Shown here one piece after another: positions 45,952-54,878 of a stretch of 64,000 bases of DNA. The stretch is from CAIWHR01 sp963788185 (lineage in GTDB: Bacteria; Pseudomonadota; Gammaproteobacteria; Burkholderiales; Casimicrobiaceae): assembly GCA_963788185.1 (NCBI GenBank), contig CAWBGE010000023.1, positions 62,001 to 126,000 on the forward strand, read 5' to 3'. The translations under genes were made by a program, and so were the position numbers. Position 1 is the stretch's first letter; each line of letters opens with the position of its first letter. Below the pieces are notes generated by a model that had not been told where the DNA came from, did no database searches, and saw only the letters and a list, made by a program, of their open reading frames with translations.

Positions 45952-48017
45952 TGTTTGCCCGCAACGGGAAACACTGCCCGCACCTCGGTCCCGCTACCCG
46001 GATGCGAAACGATCGAGAACTCGCCGCGCAATGCGGCCACGCGCTCGCGCATGCCGATGAGACCCAAAGACGCCGGCGGGAATCGCTCCGGCAGGCTCTC
46101 CGGCGCCGAGAACCCGACGCCGTCATCGACCACAGTGAGCGCAAGCGCCCGCTCGTCGAGTTCCATGCCGACCTCGACAGTCGTCGCTTCCGCGTGCCGG
46201 AGCACGTTCGACACTGCTTCCTGAAGCACGCGGAACACCGCCAGCTCGATCGCCGCATCGAGGCGCTGCTGACCAAGGTTCTCCCGCAGGTCGTACTGGA
46301 TCCCGGTCGTACGCTGAATCCCCGCAAGGTACCAGCGCACAGTCGCCGCGAGACCCAGATCATCGATCATCGGCGGCCGCAACCGACGGCTGATGTCGCG
46401 AATCGATACCGACAGCCCATCGACGATCGCGCTCGCCTCGTCCAGGCTCGCACCGGCACCCTGCGCCTGCCGCCGCACGCGGCCCAACGCGAGCTTGAGC
46501 ACCGTCAGTGTCTGCCCGATCTCGTCGTGCAGTTCACGCGAGAGATTCTTGCGCTCCGCTTCCTGAATCGCCACCTGCTGCCCCGCAAGCGCCTGCAGCT
46601 GGCGCGTTGCCTCCTCCTTGGACGCCCGCGCCGCCCGCAACTCGGTGATGTCGACGTAGGAGAGCACGGCGCCGCCGCCGCCCTGTTGAAGCGGCGTCGC
46701 GTTGAGCAGATACCAGCTGTCGCCCGAATCATGACGCGATCGACATTCCGCGGTGAACCGCGACCGCTTCCCGGCCAGAACCTCGCGCACGCCGGCGCCG
46801 CACGCCGGCGCGTCGTCGCACGAGTCGTCGGACGTTGCGCATGCATCGACATAGTTGACGCCGACCTCCGCGCTGGCATGCGCTCCGCAGCGGTCCGAAC
46901 GCGTGGCGGCGAAGCTCCGCCAGGCATCGTTGACCGAAAGAATCGTTCCGTGCCGGTCGAGTACGGCAATCCTCGCATCGACGGAGTCGAGCACCGCGCG
47001 AATGAATTCCTCGCTGGCCCGCAAATGCTCCTGCGCCTGCTCGTACTCGGTCACGTCACGGGCGATGCCCAGCACGCCCGTCACGGCACCGTCGACACCC
47101 CGGACGGGCGTCTTGATCGTCAGGTATCGGCGCAGGCCGATGCCGAAGTCATGCGTCAGCCGCGACACCCGTGCCGCACCAGCGGCAATGATGCGCGCGT
47201 CGGATTCGCGAAACACCTGCGCGGCCTCGGGCGAGTGCAAGTCCGCGTCGACCTTGCCCTCGATGGTTCCGTCCCGACACATCGCGTCGACCAGCGCATC
47301 GTTGGCGATCAGGTAGACGCCCGACCTGTCCTTGAGCCAGATCAGGTCGGACATGGCGTTGATCATCGTGCGCAACAGGCCACGCTCATACGCAACCTGG
47401 CGATGCTCGGCCTGCGCGGCCGAAACGTCGCGCAAAACAGCAAGGTGGCGCCTCGGGGAGAGCGGCTGGGTCGCAGCGTCGACCGTCACCCAATCTCCTC
47501 CGGGTTGGCGCAGCTTCCAGATGCTGCGCAATGGCTGCTGCTCGTGCCGGCGCGCATGGTCGCGCAGTGACGCCGCCTCGGCCTCCCCGAGAAAGCCATC
47601 CAGCGGGCGCCCGATGAGGTCGGCGTTCCGGTGTCCCAACAATCGCGAAGCCGCGTCATTGGCATAGACCAGGCTCAGATCCGCCCTCAGAACCACGATG
47701 CCGTCGCTCGCTTTTTCCGCGATGAGGCGGAAACCGGTCGTCTGCGCCTGGAGCTGCTGGATGTGCCGCCGCAGCAGTGCCCGCAGGAGAATCGCCGTGA
47801 CCAGCACGAACGCCAGCGCGGTCGCCGCGTCGACGACCAGGTCCTGCGGCTTGTACGTCATTTCGTCGAGGACACCATCGGTGACCAAGTCGATCGCGAC
47901 CAGCCATGCGGTCGCGAACAGCACGTAGGCGGCGACGATCGCACCGACGCTGAATCGCTGCCGTTCCAACCGAGCGAGAAATCGCTTGAGCACGTCGGGA
48001 TATCGCCTGTCGGTCAT
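45948..48017 (-). CDS. PAS-containing NarX-type sensor histidine kinase
   Basis: The product has 689 residues from the ATG at 48017. Two membrane helices (about 23-43 and 60-82), three PAS regions (about 95-450), then HisKA_3 with H497 in SRELHDEIGQ and an ATPase domain (VLQEAVSNVLRHAEA, VDDGVGF, GLIGMRERV). The third PAS carries several cysteines (C...CATSDDSCDDAPACG), which is unusual and could hold a redox centre. The longer frame upstream lacks conserved sequence. It partners the NarL-type regulator. Confidence 0.92.
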   Translation of the reverse strand: MTDRRYPDVLKRFLARLERQRFSVGAIVAAYVLFATAWLVAIDLVTDGVLDEMTYKPQDLVVDAATALAFVLVTAILLRALLRRHIQQLQAQTTGFRLIAEKASDGIVVLRADLSLVYANDAASRLLGHRNADLIGRPLDGFLGEAEAASLRDHARRHEQQPLRSIWKLRQPGGDWVTVDAATQPLSPRRHLAVLRDVSAAQAEHRQVAYERGLLRTMINAMSDLIWLKDRSGVYLIANDALVDAMCRDGTIEGKVDADLHSPEAAQVFRESDARIIAAGAARVSRLTHDFGIGLRRYLTIKTPVRGVDGAVTGVLGIARDVTEYEQAQEHLRASEEFIRAVLDSVDARIAVLDRHGTILSVNDAWRSFAATRSDRCGAHASAEVGVNYVDACATSDDSCDDAPACGAGVREVLAGKRSRFTAECRSRHDSGDSWYLLNATPLQQGGGGAVLSYVDITELRAARASKEEATRQLQALAGQQVAIQEAERKNLSRELHDEIGQTLTVLKLALGRVRRQAQGAGASLDEASAIVDGLSVSIRDISRRLRPPMIDDLGLAATVRWYLAGIQRTTGIQYDLRENLGQQRLDAAIELAVFRVLQEAVSNVLRHAEATTVEVGMELDERALALTVVDDGVGFSAPESLPERFPPASLGLIGMRERVAALRGEFSIVSHPGSGTEVRAVFPVAGKQ

Positions 48018-48219
48018 CCAGTGCGTGGCATGACATGCGTCCCACGGTTCGCAGCCGCACAAGCCATTCGCAGCGACAAAGTATGCCACGCGGTGCTTCC
48101 CGGAAAAGCAGTGGGGGAGCTGCGGCACGTTGCGCGGGACGCCGTTGCCAGCGCAGGCCCGAGGTGATCCGTTATCCCTGAATCCAAAGCGGTTGTTGCC
48201 TACAAATTGACGAAAAAAC

Positions 48220-48248
48220 TTGACATTGTCATATGCCAGGCGCATAAA
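48220..48248 (+). promoter_or_regulatory. Sigma-70-type promoter of the Ig-repeat gene
   Basis: A perfect TTGACA (48220-48225), a 17-base spacer, and CATAAA (48243-48248, four of six). It lies about 80 bases before the ATG at 48329, in a 311-base gap that otherwise contains no gene. Confidence 0.6.
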
Positions 48249-48328
48249 CGCGCCGTGGGTATTTTTTCCACATCCGCGCGCCGGCATCAATACGCTGCGT
48301 CCCGAAAGAACATCGAAGCGAGGTACTG

Positions 48329-50827
48329 ATGAGAAAACTCTCTGCAATATGGCTGTTGGCATTCCTGGCTTTACTCCTGAGTTCGGGCTCCGCGATGGCG
48401 GTCCGGAGCTATGCGACGGGAACAGGCGGATTCACCACCGTGTACCCTGGCTCCACCACATACACCAACGCGACATGCAACGTCTGCCACTCCAGTGGCA
48501 GTGGCAGCGATCTCAACGTCTACGGCAAGGACTGGGCCGCCCAGCACAACGCCGGCCTTTCGGTGACCGCTGCGTTCCAGGCCATCGAGGGCACGAACTC
48601 GGACAACGATCCCACCGGCTCGACGAACATCGCTGAGATCAATGCGAACGCCCAGCCGGGCCTGACGCCGGGCCCGAACAACACCTATTACGACTTCTCG
48701 CTGGCCGTAACCCAGACCAACCAGAATCCTCCCGCCGTCACCGGCAACCTGCTCGACCCGGCAGCCGCGGTCAATCAGCCGCCGGTGCTCGCCCCGATCG
48801 GCGCGAAGTCCGTGAACGAAGGGCAGGCGCTCACGTTCACCGCCACCGCGACCGATCCCGACGGGAACGCGCTGGCCTTCACGGCAGGCAACCTGCCCAC
48901 CGGCGCGACGCTGTCCCCCGCCGGCGCTTTCAGCTGGACGCCGACATTTCGGCCAGAGCGGCAACTTCAACGTCACCATCACCGTCACGGACAACGGCAG
49001 CCCGGCGGCGAGCGACTTCGAAATCGTCACCATCACCGTCGGCAACGTCAACCGGCCGCCGGTGCTGGGCGCGATTGCCGCTTCGCAGACGGCGACCGAA
49101 GGACAGTTGAAGTCGATCGCGATCAGTGCCACCGATCCGGACGGCGACGGCATGACCATCGCCGGCTCGAATCTGCCGACGGGTGCGACGGTGACCGACA
49201 ACGGCAACGGAACCGCGACATTTGCGTGGACACCGAGCTTTGTCCAGGCCGGCGCGTATCCGAACGTCACGATCACGGTGACCGACAGCGGCAGTCCGGC
49301 GCAGAGCGCCACGACGCAATTCGCGATCACCGTGGCCGACGTCAACCAGCCGCCGGTGCTGGCCCCGATCGGCGCCAAGACGACCAACGTCGGGCAGTTG
49401 CTGGCGTTCACGGCGACCGCGACCGATCCCGGATGCCAATTCATTGACGTTCTCGGCGGGCAATTTGCCGGCCGGCGCGACGTTGACGCTGGCAGGCGCG
49501 TTCGAGCTGGACGCCGACCGCCAGCTCAGGTCGGCAACTTCAGCGTCACGATCACGGTCGCCGACAACGGGAATCCCGCGCAGACCGATTTCGAGACGTT
49601 CACGATCACCGTGGGCAACATCAACCGACCCCCGGTGCTGGACCCGATCGGCGCCAAGACAGCGAACGAAGGCCAATTGCTTGCGTTCACCGCCACGGCC
49701 TCCGACCCGGACGGAAACGCGCTCGGCTTCACCAGCGCCAACCTGCCTGCCGGCGCGACGCTGGCCCCGACCGGAGCCTTCAGCTGGACGCCGGGCTACA
49801 CGCAGGCCGGCAACTACAGCGTGACGATCGACGTCAGCGACGGCGCGTTGACCGCGTCCGAGACCTTCACGATCACCGTGGGCAACGTCGACCGGCCGCC
49901 CGTATTGAGCCCGAGCCCGATCGGCAACCGCAGCCTGAACGTCGGGCAGACGCTGACCATCGCGATCACTGCCAGCGACGCCGACGGCGACGTGCTGACG
50001 TTCACCAACGCCAACCTCCCGGCGGGTGCCACGCTGGTCGACGCCGGACCGGGTGCTGCCACGTTCAGCTGGACGCCGACTGCCGCTCAAACCGGCAGCT
50101 TCCCGAACGTCACCGTCACGGTGAGCGACGGAGTGCTGACCGATGCGGAAGTGTTCACGATCACCGTCACCGGTGCTGCCGTGAACAATCCGCCGGTGGT
50201 GACCAACCCCGGCAGCAAGACGGTGACTGAAGGACAGTTGCTGTCGTTCACGATCACCGGTACGGATCCGGACGGCAACACGCTCAGCTTCTCGAGCGCC
50301 AACCTGCCGAGCGGCGCGACGCTGAGCTCGGGCGGCGCCTTCAAGCTGGACGCCGGCCGCGGGCCAGGCCGGTGGCTACTCGGTGACGGTCACCGCGACC
50401 GACAACGGCAGCCCGGCACTCACCAGTGCACCGCAGACGTTCATGATCACCGTGCAGGCAGCGGCGACGACGTCGGGCACGGTCTCGATCGAGGAAGCGG
50501 AGTGGGGTGACTCCAAGCTCAAGGTCAAGGGCAAGGTGAAGCCGGGCCGTGTCGCGGTAACGGTCGTCGATGCAGGTTCGGGCGCGACGCTCGGCACTAC
50601 CACGGCCAACGACGAAGGCAAGTGGAAGCTGGAAGTGAAACTCGGCACCGCCCCGTGCAAGGTGCAGGCCAGGGCCGGCGACCAGCTGTCGACAGTCGTG
50701 ACCGTCAAGGGCACTCCCAAGAGCTGCCGTGCGGAACCGGGTGACGACGACGACGACGACGACAGATGACGATGACGACGAGGACGAGGACGAAGACGAA
50801 GACGAAGACGACGATCACGATGACTGA
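48329..50827 (+). pseudogene. Monoheme, Ig-repeat surface protein with acidic tail, broken by six +1 frameshifts
   Basis: A signal peptide (LLAFLALLLSSGSAMA) opens the frame, then one heme site CNVCHSSG (C50-54 region), then at least six Ig-like/He_PIG repeats, and a tail of about 30 Asp/Glu ending at 50827. Six extra bases shift frame: T in 48947-48949, G at 49431/49432, G at 49504, A at 49523, A at 50343/50344, A at 50764. Removing them gives one continuous 830-residue protein, every repeat intact, followed by a terminator at 50919. Neighbouring genes have none of these errors. Either a recent pseudogene or assembly/sequencing errors in a repetitive region. With a heme and a surface-type architecture it fits the electron-transfer island, perhaps as an adhesin or mineral-binding cytochrome. 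Confidence 0.75.
48773..50460 (+). repeat. Six tandem Ig-like repeats of about 90 codons
   Basis: Units begin at 48773, 49050, 49344, 49623, 49890 and 50184, each opening with an (N/D)-x-PPV motif, then EGQ/VGQ-L, ATDPDGN, NLP-GATL, AFSWTP and FTITVG-N. Spacing is 267-294 bases. Units 3 and 4 are especially alike, which makes recombination and assembly errors likely. Confidence 0.9.
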
Positions 50828-50918
50828 CATCGTCTAGCGCCCGCGCGCCGTTGTCGGGATCACTCAGGCTTCTTCGCGATGCCTCTCCGATAACGGCGCA
50901 ACGGACAATGCAGGACCA

Positions 50919-50950
50919 GGGGTTGGCGGAACATCGCCAACCCCGTTTTC
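50919..50950 (+). terminator. Rho-independent terminator of the Ig-repeat gene
   Basis: GGGGTTGGCG (50919-50928) pairs perfectly with CGCCAACCCC (50935-50944) over a 6-base loop, followed by GTTTTC. It lies 92 bases after the reconstructed stop and supports that end. Confidence 0.85.
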
Positions 50951-51015
50951 ATCCACGTTTTCATCTACGCGTGCCGCGCGCATCGTCTTCGAGTGGGAAG
51001 ATCCGCATGCAGGCT

Positions 51016-51090
51016 CTTGTGGGAGCAGCTTCAGCTGCGAACCGCACCCACGAAAGCAAAGACATTCGGGCCTGAAGGCCCTCCTACAAG
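51016..51090. repeat. REPIN-like inverted repeat pair (second)
   Basis: CTTGTGGGAGCAGCTTCAG-type sequence (51016-51040) faces its counterpart TCGGGCCTGAAGGCCCTCCT (51066-51090). It belongs to the same family as 36283-36349. It occupies most of what remains of the gap between the Ig-repeat gene and rsmI. Confidence 0.75.
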
Positions 51091-51152
51091 TCCCAATCGA
51101 TGCGTCGCTGTTGCAGGACGGCGCTTGCCGTAGCGAAACGCGGGCTGCACCG

Positions 51153-52073
51153 TCAGGCGTCGGTGACGCCCTTGAGCGCGAGTGCCTGGGCGTACAGCGC
51201 GTCGCGCGCCAGTCCCGTCGCCTTGGCTGCGACCCGCGCCGCCCGCGCCGGGGGCAGCTCCTCGAGCAGCGCCCGCAGGAGCTTCGTCGTTTCGGCGGAT
51301 GCCGATCGCTGCGGCGTGTCCGCATCGCCGGCGACGTCGACGAGCAGCACGAACTCGCCCCGCTCGCGGTTCGGATCTTCGTCGAACCAGCGCGCCGCGT
51401 CCGCGAGCGGAAGTCGCGCAATCGTCTCGAATCGCTTGGTGATCTCGCGCGCGACGACGATCTCGCGTCCGGCGCCGTAGGCAAGGGCGAGATCGGCGAC
51501 CGTCGCGCGCACCCGGTGCGGCGCCTCGTAGCACACCAGCGCACAGCCGAGCGCGGCGACGGACTCGAGCAGCTCGCGCCGCGCCTTGTTCGCTGCCGGC
51601 AGAAAGCCGAGAAACAGGAAGTGCTCGGCGACCAGCCCAGCCGCGGACACGGCGGCCGCCACCGCGTTGGCCCCGGGGATCGGGATGACCGGCAGTCCCG
51701 CGCGGCGGACGGCGGCCACCAGGCGCGCGCCCGGATCGCTGATGGCCGGCGTGCCCGCGTCGCTGACCAAGGCGACGCTCTTGCCGGCCCGCAGCCAGCC
51801 CACGACCTCGTCGGTTCTCCGTGCCTCGTTGTGCTCGCGAATCGAGGTCGGTCTTGTCTGGATGCCGAAATGCCGCAGCAGCACGCTGGTGACACGCGTG
51901 TCCTCGGCCCCGATGACATCGGCCGAGCCGAGGATGTCCAGTGCCCGAAATGACAGGTCGCGCAGATTTCCGATGGGGGTTGCGACCACATATAATGAGC
52001 CCGCAAGCGCCTTTCCGGCGAGGCCGGGAGGGGGTGCTCGCAATTCGCCGCTCTCTACCTCCACCTCCGCCAT
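51153..52073 (-). CDS. rsmI: 16S rRNA 2'-O-methyltransferase (C1402)
   Basis: The product has 306 residues. It methylates the ribose of C1402 in 16S rRNA. Seen are LYVVATPIGNLRDLSFRA at the start, ED-TR, SDAGTPAISDPGARLV and PIPGANAVAAA, diagnostic of RsmI in the tetrapyrrole methylase fold, and EAPHR. The ATG at 52073 is chosen; the frame runs much further upstream but over other genes. It is divergent from the lpoA-like gene by 15 bases. Confidence 0.96.
   Translation of the reverse strand: MAEVEVESGELRAPPPGLAGKALAGSLYVVATPIGNLRDLSFRALDILGSADVIGAEDTRVTSVLLRHFGIQTRPTSIREHNEARRTDEVVGWLRAGKSVALVSDAGTPAISDPGARLVAAVRRAGLPVIPIPGANAVAAAVSAAGLVAEHFLFLGFLPAANKARRELLESVAALGCALVCYEAPHRVRATVADLALAYGAGREIVVAREITKRFETIARLPLADAARWFDEDPNRERGEFVLLVDVAGDADTPQRSASAETTKLLRALLEELPPARAARVAAKATGLARDALYAQALALKGVTDA
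51967..51996 (+). promoter_or_regulatory. Promoter for the lpoA-yraN-gmhA unit inside rsmI
   Basis: A perfect TATAAT at 51991-51996 with TTTCCG 18 bases upstream (weak -35). It lies about 93 bases before the lpoA-like ATG, within the 5' part of the opposite-strand rsmI gene. Confidence 0.5.
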
Positions 52074-52088
52074 CGCCTGCTCCGTCAG

Positions 52089-53243
52089 ATGCCCGCCCGG
52101 CTGTTTCGCACGCTGCCGTTTCAAAACGCCGCCCGCGTTGCGCGGACGCTGGCCGCGGCAGCGATGCTGCTCGCGCTGCCGGCATTGTCCGCTGCGCAAA
52201 CGGCAGCGGCAAGCAACGACGCTGCGGTCGAGACGGGGCCGCCCGCACCGGTCCCCATCGCGCTCGTTCTGCCGCTGGAGTCCGCGGCCTACGGGCGTGC
52301 CGCCGACGCCGTGAAGGCCGGGTTCGTCGCTGCGGCAGCGTCGGCCAGGCAGGACATCCGCGTCATCGGACACGCCGATGGCGACCCGATCTCCGGTTTC
52401 GCGCAGGCGCGTGCACTGGGCGCACGGGTCGTGGTCGGCCCCCTCGTCCGTGACGACCTGCGCGCGCTGGTCGCGGGCGGGGCCGAGTTGCCGCTGACGA
52501 TTGCGCTCAACCAGCTCGACGACGGCGCAACCTTGCCCGACCACGTCTATGCGTTGACGCTGGCCATCGAAAGCGAAGGCCAGCAACTCGCCCGTCTCGC
52601 GCGGCTGCAGGGCGTGCGGACCATCGGCGTCATCGGCGCCGACACGCCGCTGCAGCGACGATTCGCCAGCGCCTTTGTCGGCGAGTGGATACTGTTGGGT
52701 GGCGGGCCGCCGGAAACCTACCGCTACGAGCGCGGGCGAGACCTCGTTGCATTGCGCCGGGAGCTGCTCCGCACGCCAGTGGACGCGCTGCTCCTCGCCG
52801 TCGACCGCGCCGACGCGTCGCTGCTGAAGCCGTACGTCGGCACAACCCGCAGCTACACGAGCAGCCAGGTCAACGACCAACCGGAACTCCTGTCGCAGCA
52901 CGACCTCGACGACGTGCTTTTCATCGAAATGCCGTGGCTCGCCAACCCCGACAAGTCCGACCTCGGTGCGCTGGCGCGGGCCAATTACCCGAACGCGGCG
53001 CTGGAGCGGCTCTACGCGCTCGGCATCGATGCCTTTCGCGTCGCCCGGGCATTTGCCGACGGCGCTCCGAAGACGCTGGAGTTCGACGGCGCCACCGGAC
53101 ACGTGACGCTGGACAAATCGCGCCAGTTCGCGCGCGAGGGCCTGCTGATGCAATTCCGCGGCGGCCGGGCCGAGAGCCGTGGACTCGAGCAGCACTGCAA
53201 ACCCGTGAAGATCGGCTCCGCCCTGCAGCCGCCGGTTCGGTGA
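52089..53243 (+). CDS. LpoA/LppC-type penicillin-binding protein activator
   Basis: The product has 384 residues with a signal peptide (ARTLAAAAMLLALPALSAAQ) and the periplasmic-binding fold of LppC (IALVLPLESAAYGRAADAVKAGF, then GPLVRDDL and IGADTPLQRR). There is no lipobox cysteine. E. coli LpoA switches on PBP1A; here only the C-terminal domain is present, lacking the N-terminal TPR half. The order rsmI, lpoA, yraN, SIS gene, BON gene is as in E. coli. Confidence 0.85.
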   Translation: MPARLFRTLPFQNAARVARTLAAAAMLLALPALSAAQTAAASNDAAVETGPPAPVPIALVLPLESAAYGRAADAVKAGFVAAAASARQDIRVIGHADGDPISGFAQARALGARVVVGPLVRDDLRALVAGGAELPLTIALNQLDDGATLPDHVYALTLAIESEGQQLARLARLQGVRTIGVIGADTPLQRRFASAFVGEWILLGGGPPETYRYERGRDLVALRRELLRTPVDALLLAVDRADASLLKPYVGTTRSYTSSQVNDQPELLSQHDLDDVLFIEMPWLANPDKSDLGALARANYPNAALERLYALGIDAFRVARAFADGAPKTLEFDGATGHVTLDKSRQFAREGLLMQFRGGRAESRGLEQHCKPVKIGSALQPPVR

Positions 53244-53596
53244 CATCCGTACGCGATATCCACGGCGCGCGCGCCGAGGCGATCGGCGCCGCGTTCCTCG
53301 AAGCACGCGGCCTGGCGATCGTCGAGCGCAACTGGCGCCGCCGCTGCGGAGAGATCGATCTCATCGCCCGCGACGGCGCCATGCTGGTGTTCGTCGAAGT
53401 GCGCCTCCGCCGCGGCAAGGGCTTCGGCGGGGCCGCGGCGAGCATCACCGCGACCAAGCGCTCGCGCCTCGTCGCCGCCGCCGGCCTCTACCTCGCAAGC
53501 GTCAGAGGCACGCCCAGCTGCCGTTTCGACGCGTTGCTGCTCGACGCGCTGGACAACGACCGCGTCGAGTGGCTGCGCGACATCATCTCGACGTAG
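53240..53596 (+). CDS. yraN: YraN-family (UPF0102) putative endonuclease-like protein
   Basis: The product has 118 residues from a GTG that overlaps the lpoA-like stop. The restriction-endonuclease-like motif E-I-D-L-I (CGEIDLIARDG), then VFVEVRLRR, is the family signature. Its role is not established; competence and DNA processing have been proposed for relatives. Confidence 0.92.
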   Translation: MTSVRDIHGARAEAIGAAFLEARGLAIVERNWRRRCGEIDLIARDGAMLVFVEVRLRRGKGFGGAAASITATKRSRLVAAAGLYLASVRGTPSCRFDALLLDALDNDRVEWLRDIIST

Positions 53597-53672
53597 TCCC
53601 GGCGCCGCGGCCGCCGCGCGCGTTATTGCTACAATCGACCGCTCCGCCTCACTTCTCCTGCGTCCTCCTGCG

Positions 53673-54266
53673 ATGAACCACCTCCAACGCATCCGTCAAC
53701 ACTTCGCCGACAGCGCACAGCTGAAGCTCGATGCCGCAGCGCTGCTGGCTCCCGACATCGCCCGTGCCGCGGACCTCATGTCGTCCAGCCTGCTCGCGGA
53801 CGGCAAGATACTTGCGTGCGGCAACGGCGGGTCCGCCGCCGACGCGCAGCATTTCGCGGCCGAGATGGTGGGGCGCTTCGAGCGCGAGCGGCCGGAGCTT
53901 CCGGCGCTTTCGCTTGCCACGGATACGTCGATCCTGACCGCGGTTGCCAACGACTACGCTTTCGACCAGGTGTTCGCGCGCCAGGTGCGCGCGCTCGGCG
54001 CCAAGGGCGATGTGCTGCTGGCAATCTCGACTTCCGGCAATTCGGGCAATGTCATCGCCGCGATCGACGCCGCCCGCGAGCGTGATCTATCCGTGGTCGC
54101 GCTGACCGGCAAGGGTGGCGGCAGGATCCGCAGGCAGCTGCGCGATGCGGACGTGCACCTGTGCGTCCCGCACGACCGCACGGCGCGCATCCAGGAAGTG
54201 CATCTGCTGATCATTCACTGCCTCTGCGACGCCATCGATGCCACGCTGCTGGGTGAGGACGCGTGA
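53673..54266 (+). CDS. gmhA: Phosphoheptose isomerase-type SIS protein (GmhA/DiaA group)
   Basis: The product has 197 residues. SIS fold with CGNGGSAADAQHFA, ISTSGNSGNV and the C-terminal RIQEVHLLIIHCLCDAIDATL. By position it equals E. coli diaA, but it keeps the GmhA catalytic Glu (AAEMVGRF) and His (EVHLL), so isomerisation of sedoheptulose-7-phosphate is likely. rfaE2, a later step in ADP-heptose synthesis, lies 0.6 kb downstream. It may still serve DiaA-like replication control. Confidence 0.85.
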   Translation: MNHLQRIRQHFADSAQLKLDAAALLAPDIARAADLMSSSLLADGKILACGNGGSAADAQHFAAEMVGRFERERPELPALSLATDTSILTAVANDYAFDQVFARQVRALGAKGDVLLAISTSGNSGNVIAAIDAARERDLSVVALTGKGGGRIRRQLRDADVHLCVPHDRTARIQEVHLLIIHCLCDAIDATLLGEDA

Positions 54267-54865
54267 AATCCGGTTTCCGCCGCGCGTCGCGCGCGCTCGC
54301 GGCTGCGCCGGTTGCCGGCGCGCTCGCGGCGGCGCTCGTCCTCTCCGCCTGCGTGCCTGCCGTCGTCGCCGTCGGCGTCGGCGCCGGTGTGCTGGTGGCG
54401 ACTGATCGCCGCTCCACCGGCGCACAGGTGGATGACGAAGCGATCGAACGCAAAGTCGTCGACACCATCAACGCCCGCTGGCCCGACAACGTCCACGTCA
54501 ACGCCACGAGCTTCAACGGCGTCGTGCTGCTGACCGGCGAAGTCCCCACTGCCGCGCTGAGCGACGACATCGCCGCGAGCGCCAAGGCCGTCGAGCGGGT
54601 GCGGTCCGTCGTCAACGAGATGGTCGTCGACGCGCCCGCCGGACTCGGCGCGCGCACCAACGACAGCTACATCACGTCCAAGGTGAAATCCGGATTCGTC
54701 GAGGCCAACAGGTTTTCGGCGACACACGTCAAGGTGGTGACCGAACGCGGCGTCGTCTACCTGATGGGGATCGTCTCGCGCGAGGAAGGCAGCGCCGCCG
54801 GGCAACTCGCCGCGTCCACGACCGGCGTCGAGCGCGTGGTCAAGGTGTTCGAGTACACGCCGTGA
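54263..54865 (+). CDS. BON-domain outer-membrane lipoprotein (DolP-like)
   Basis: The product has 200 residues from a GTG overlapping the SIS gene. Lipobox LVLSACVP at about 30-37, then two BON domains (about 62-125 and 140-195) such as NVHVNATSFNGVVLLTGEVP and VVTERGVVYLMGIV. It corresponds to E. coli DolP/YraP, which supports outer-membrane integrity. Confidence 0.92.
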   Translation: MKSGFRRASRALAAAPVAGALAAALVLSACVPAVVAVGVGAGVLVATDRRSTGAQVDDEAIERKVVDTINARWPDNVHVNATSFNGVVLLTGEVPTAALSDDIAASAKAVERVRSVVNEMVVDAPAGLGARTNDSYITSKVKSGFVEANRFSATHVKVVTERGVVYLMGIVSREEGSAAGQLAASTTGVERVVKVFEYTP

Positions 54866-54878
54866 GGGCAGGCGAGCG

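Noticed and set aside
48200..48232. An FNR box ahead of the Ig-repeat gene (TTGAC...GTCA)
   Set aside because: The spacing between half-sites is three bases, not four, and one half-site is incomplete; the segment serves better as a -35 element.
48773..50460. Regular repeats considered as a CRISPR array
   Set aside because: Units are about 280 bases, protein-coding and similar throughout; there are no short repeats with unique spacers.
48940..50770. Programmed ribosomal frameshifting in the Ig-repeat gene
   Set aside because: Six shifts would be needed at sites without a common slippery sequence; insertion errors or decay explain it better.
52074..53306. Upstream extension of the rsmI frame (716 codons in total)
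   Set aside because: The extension is antisense to the lpoA-like and yraN genes, and RsmI is normally about 290 residues; the ATG at 52073 fits.
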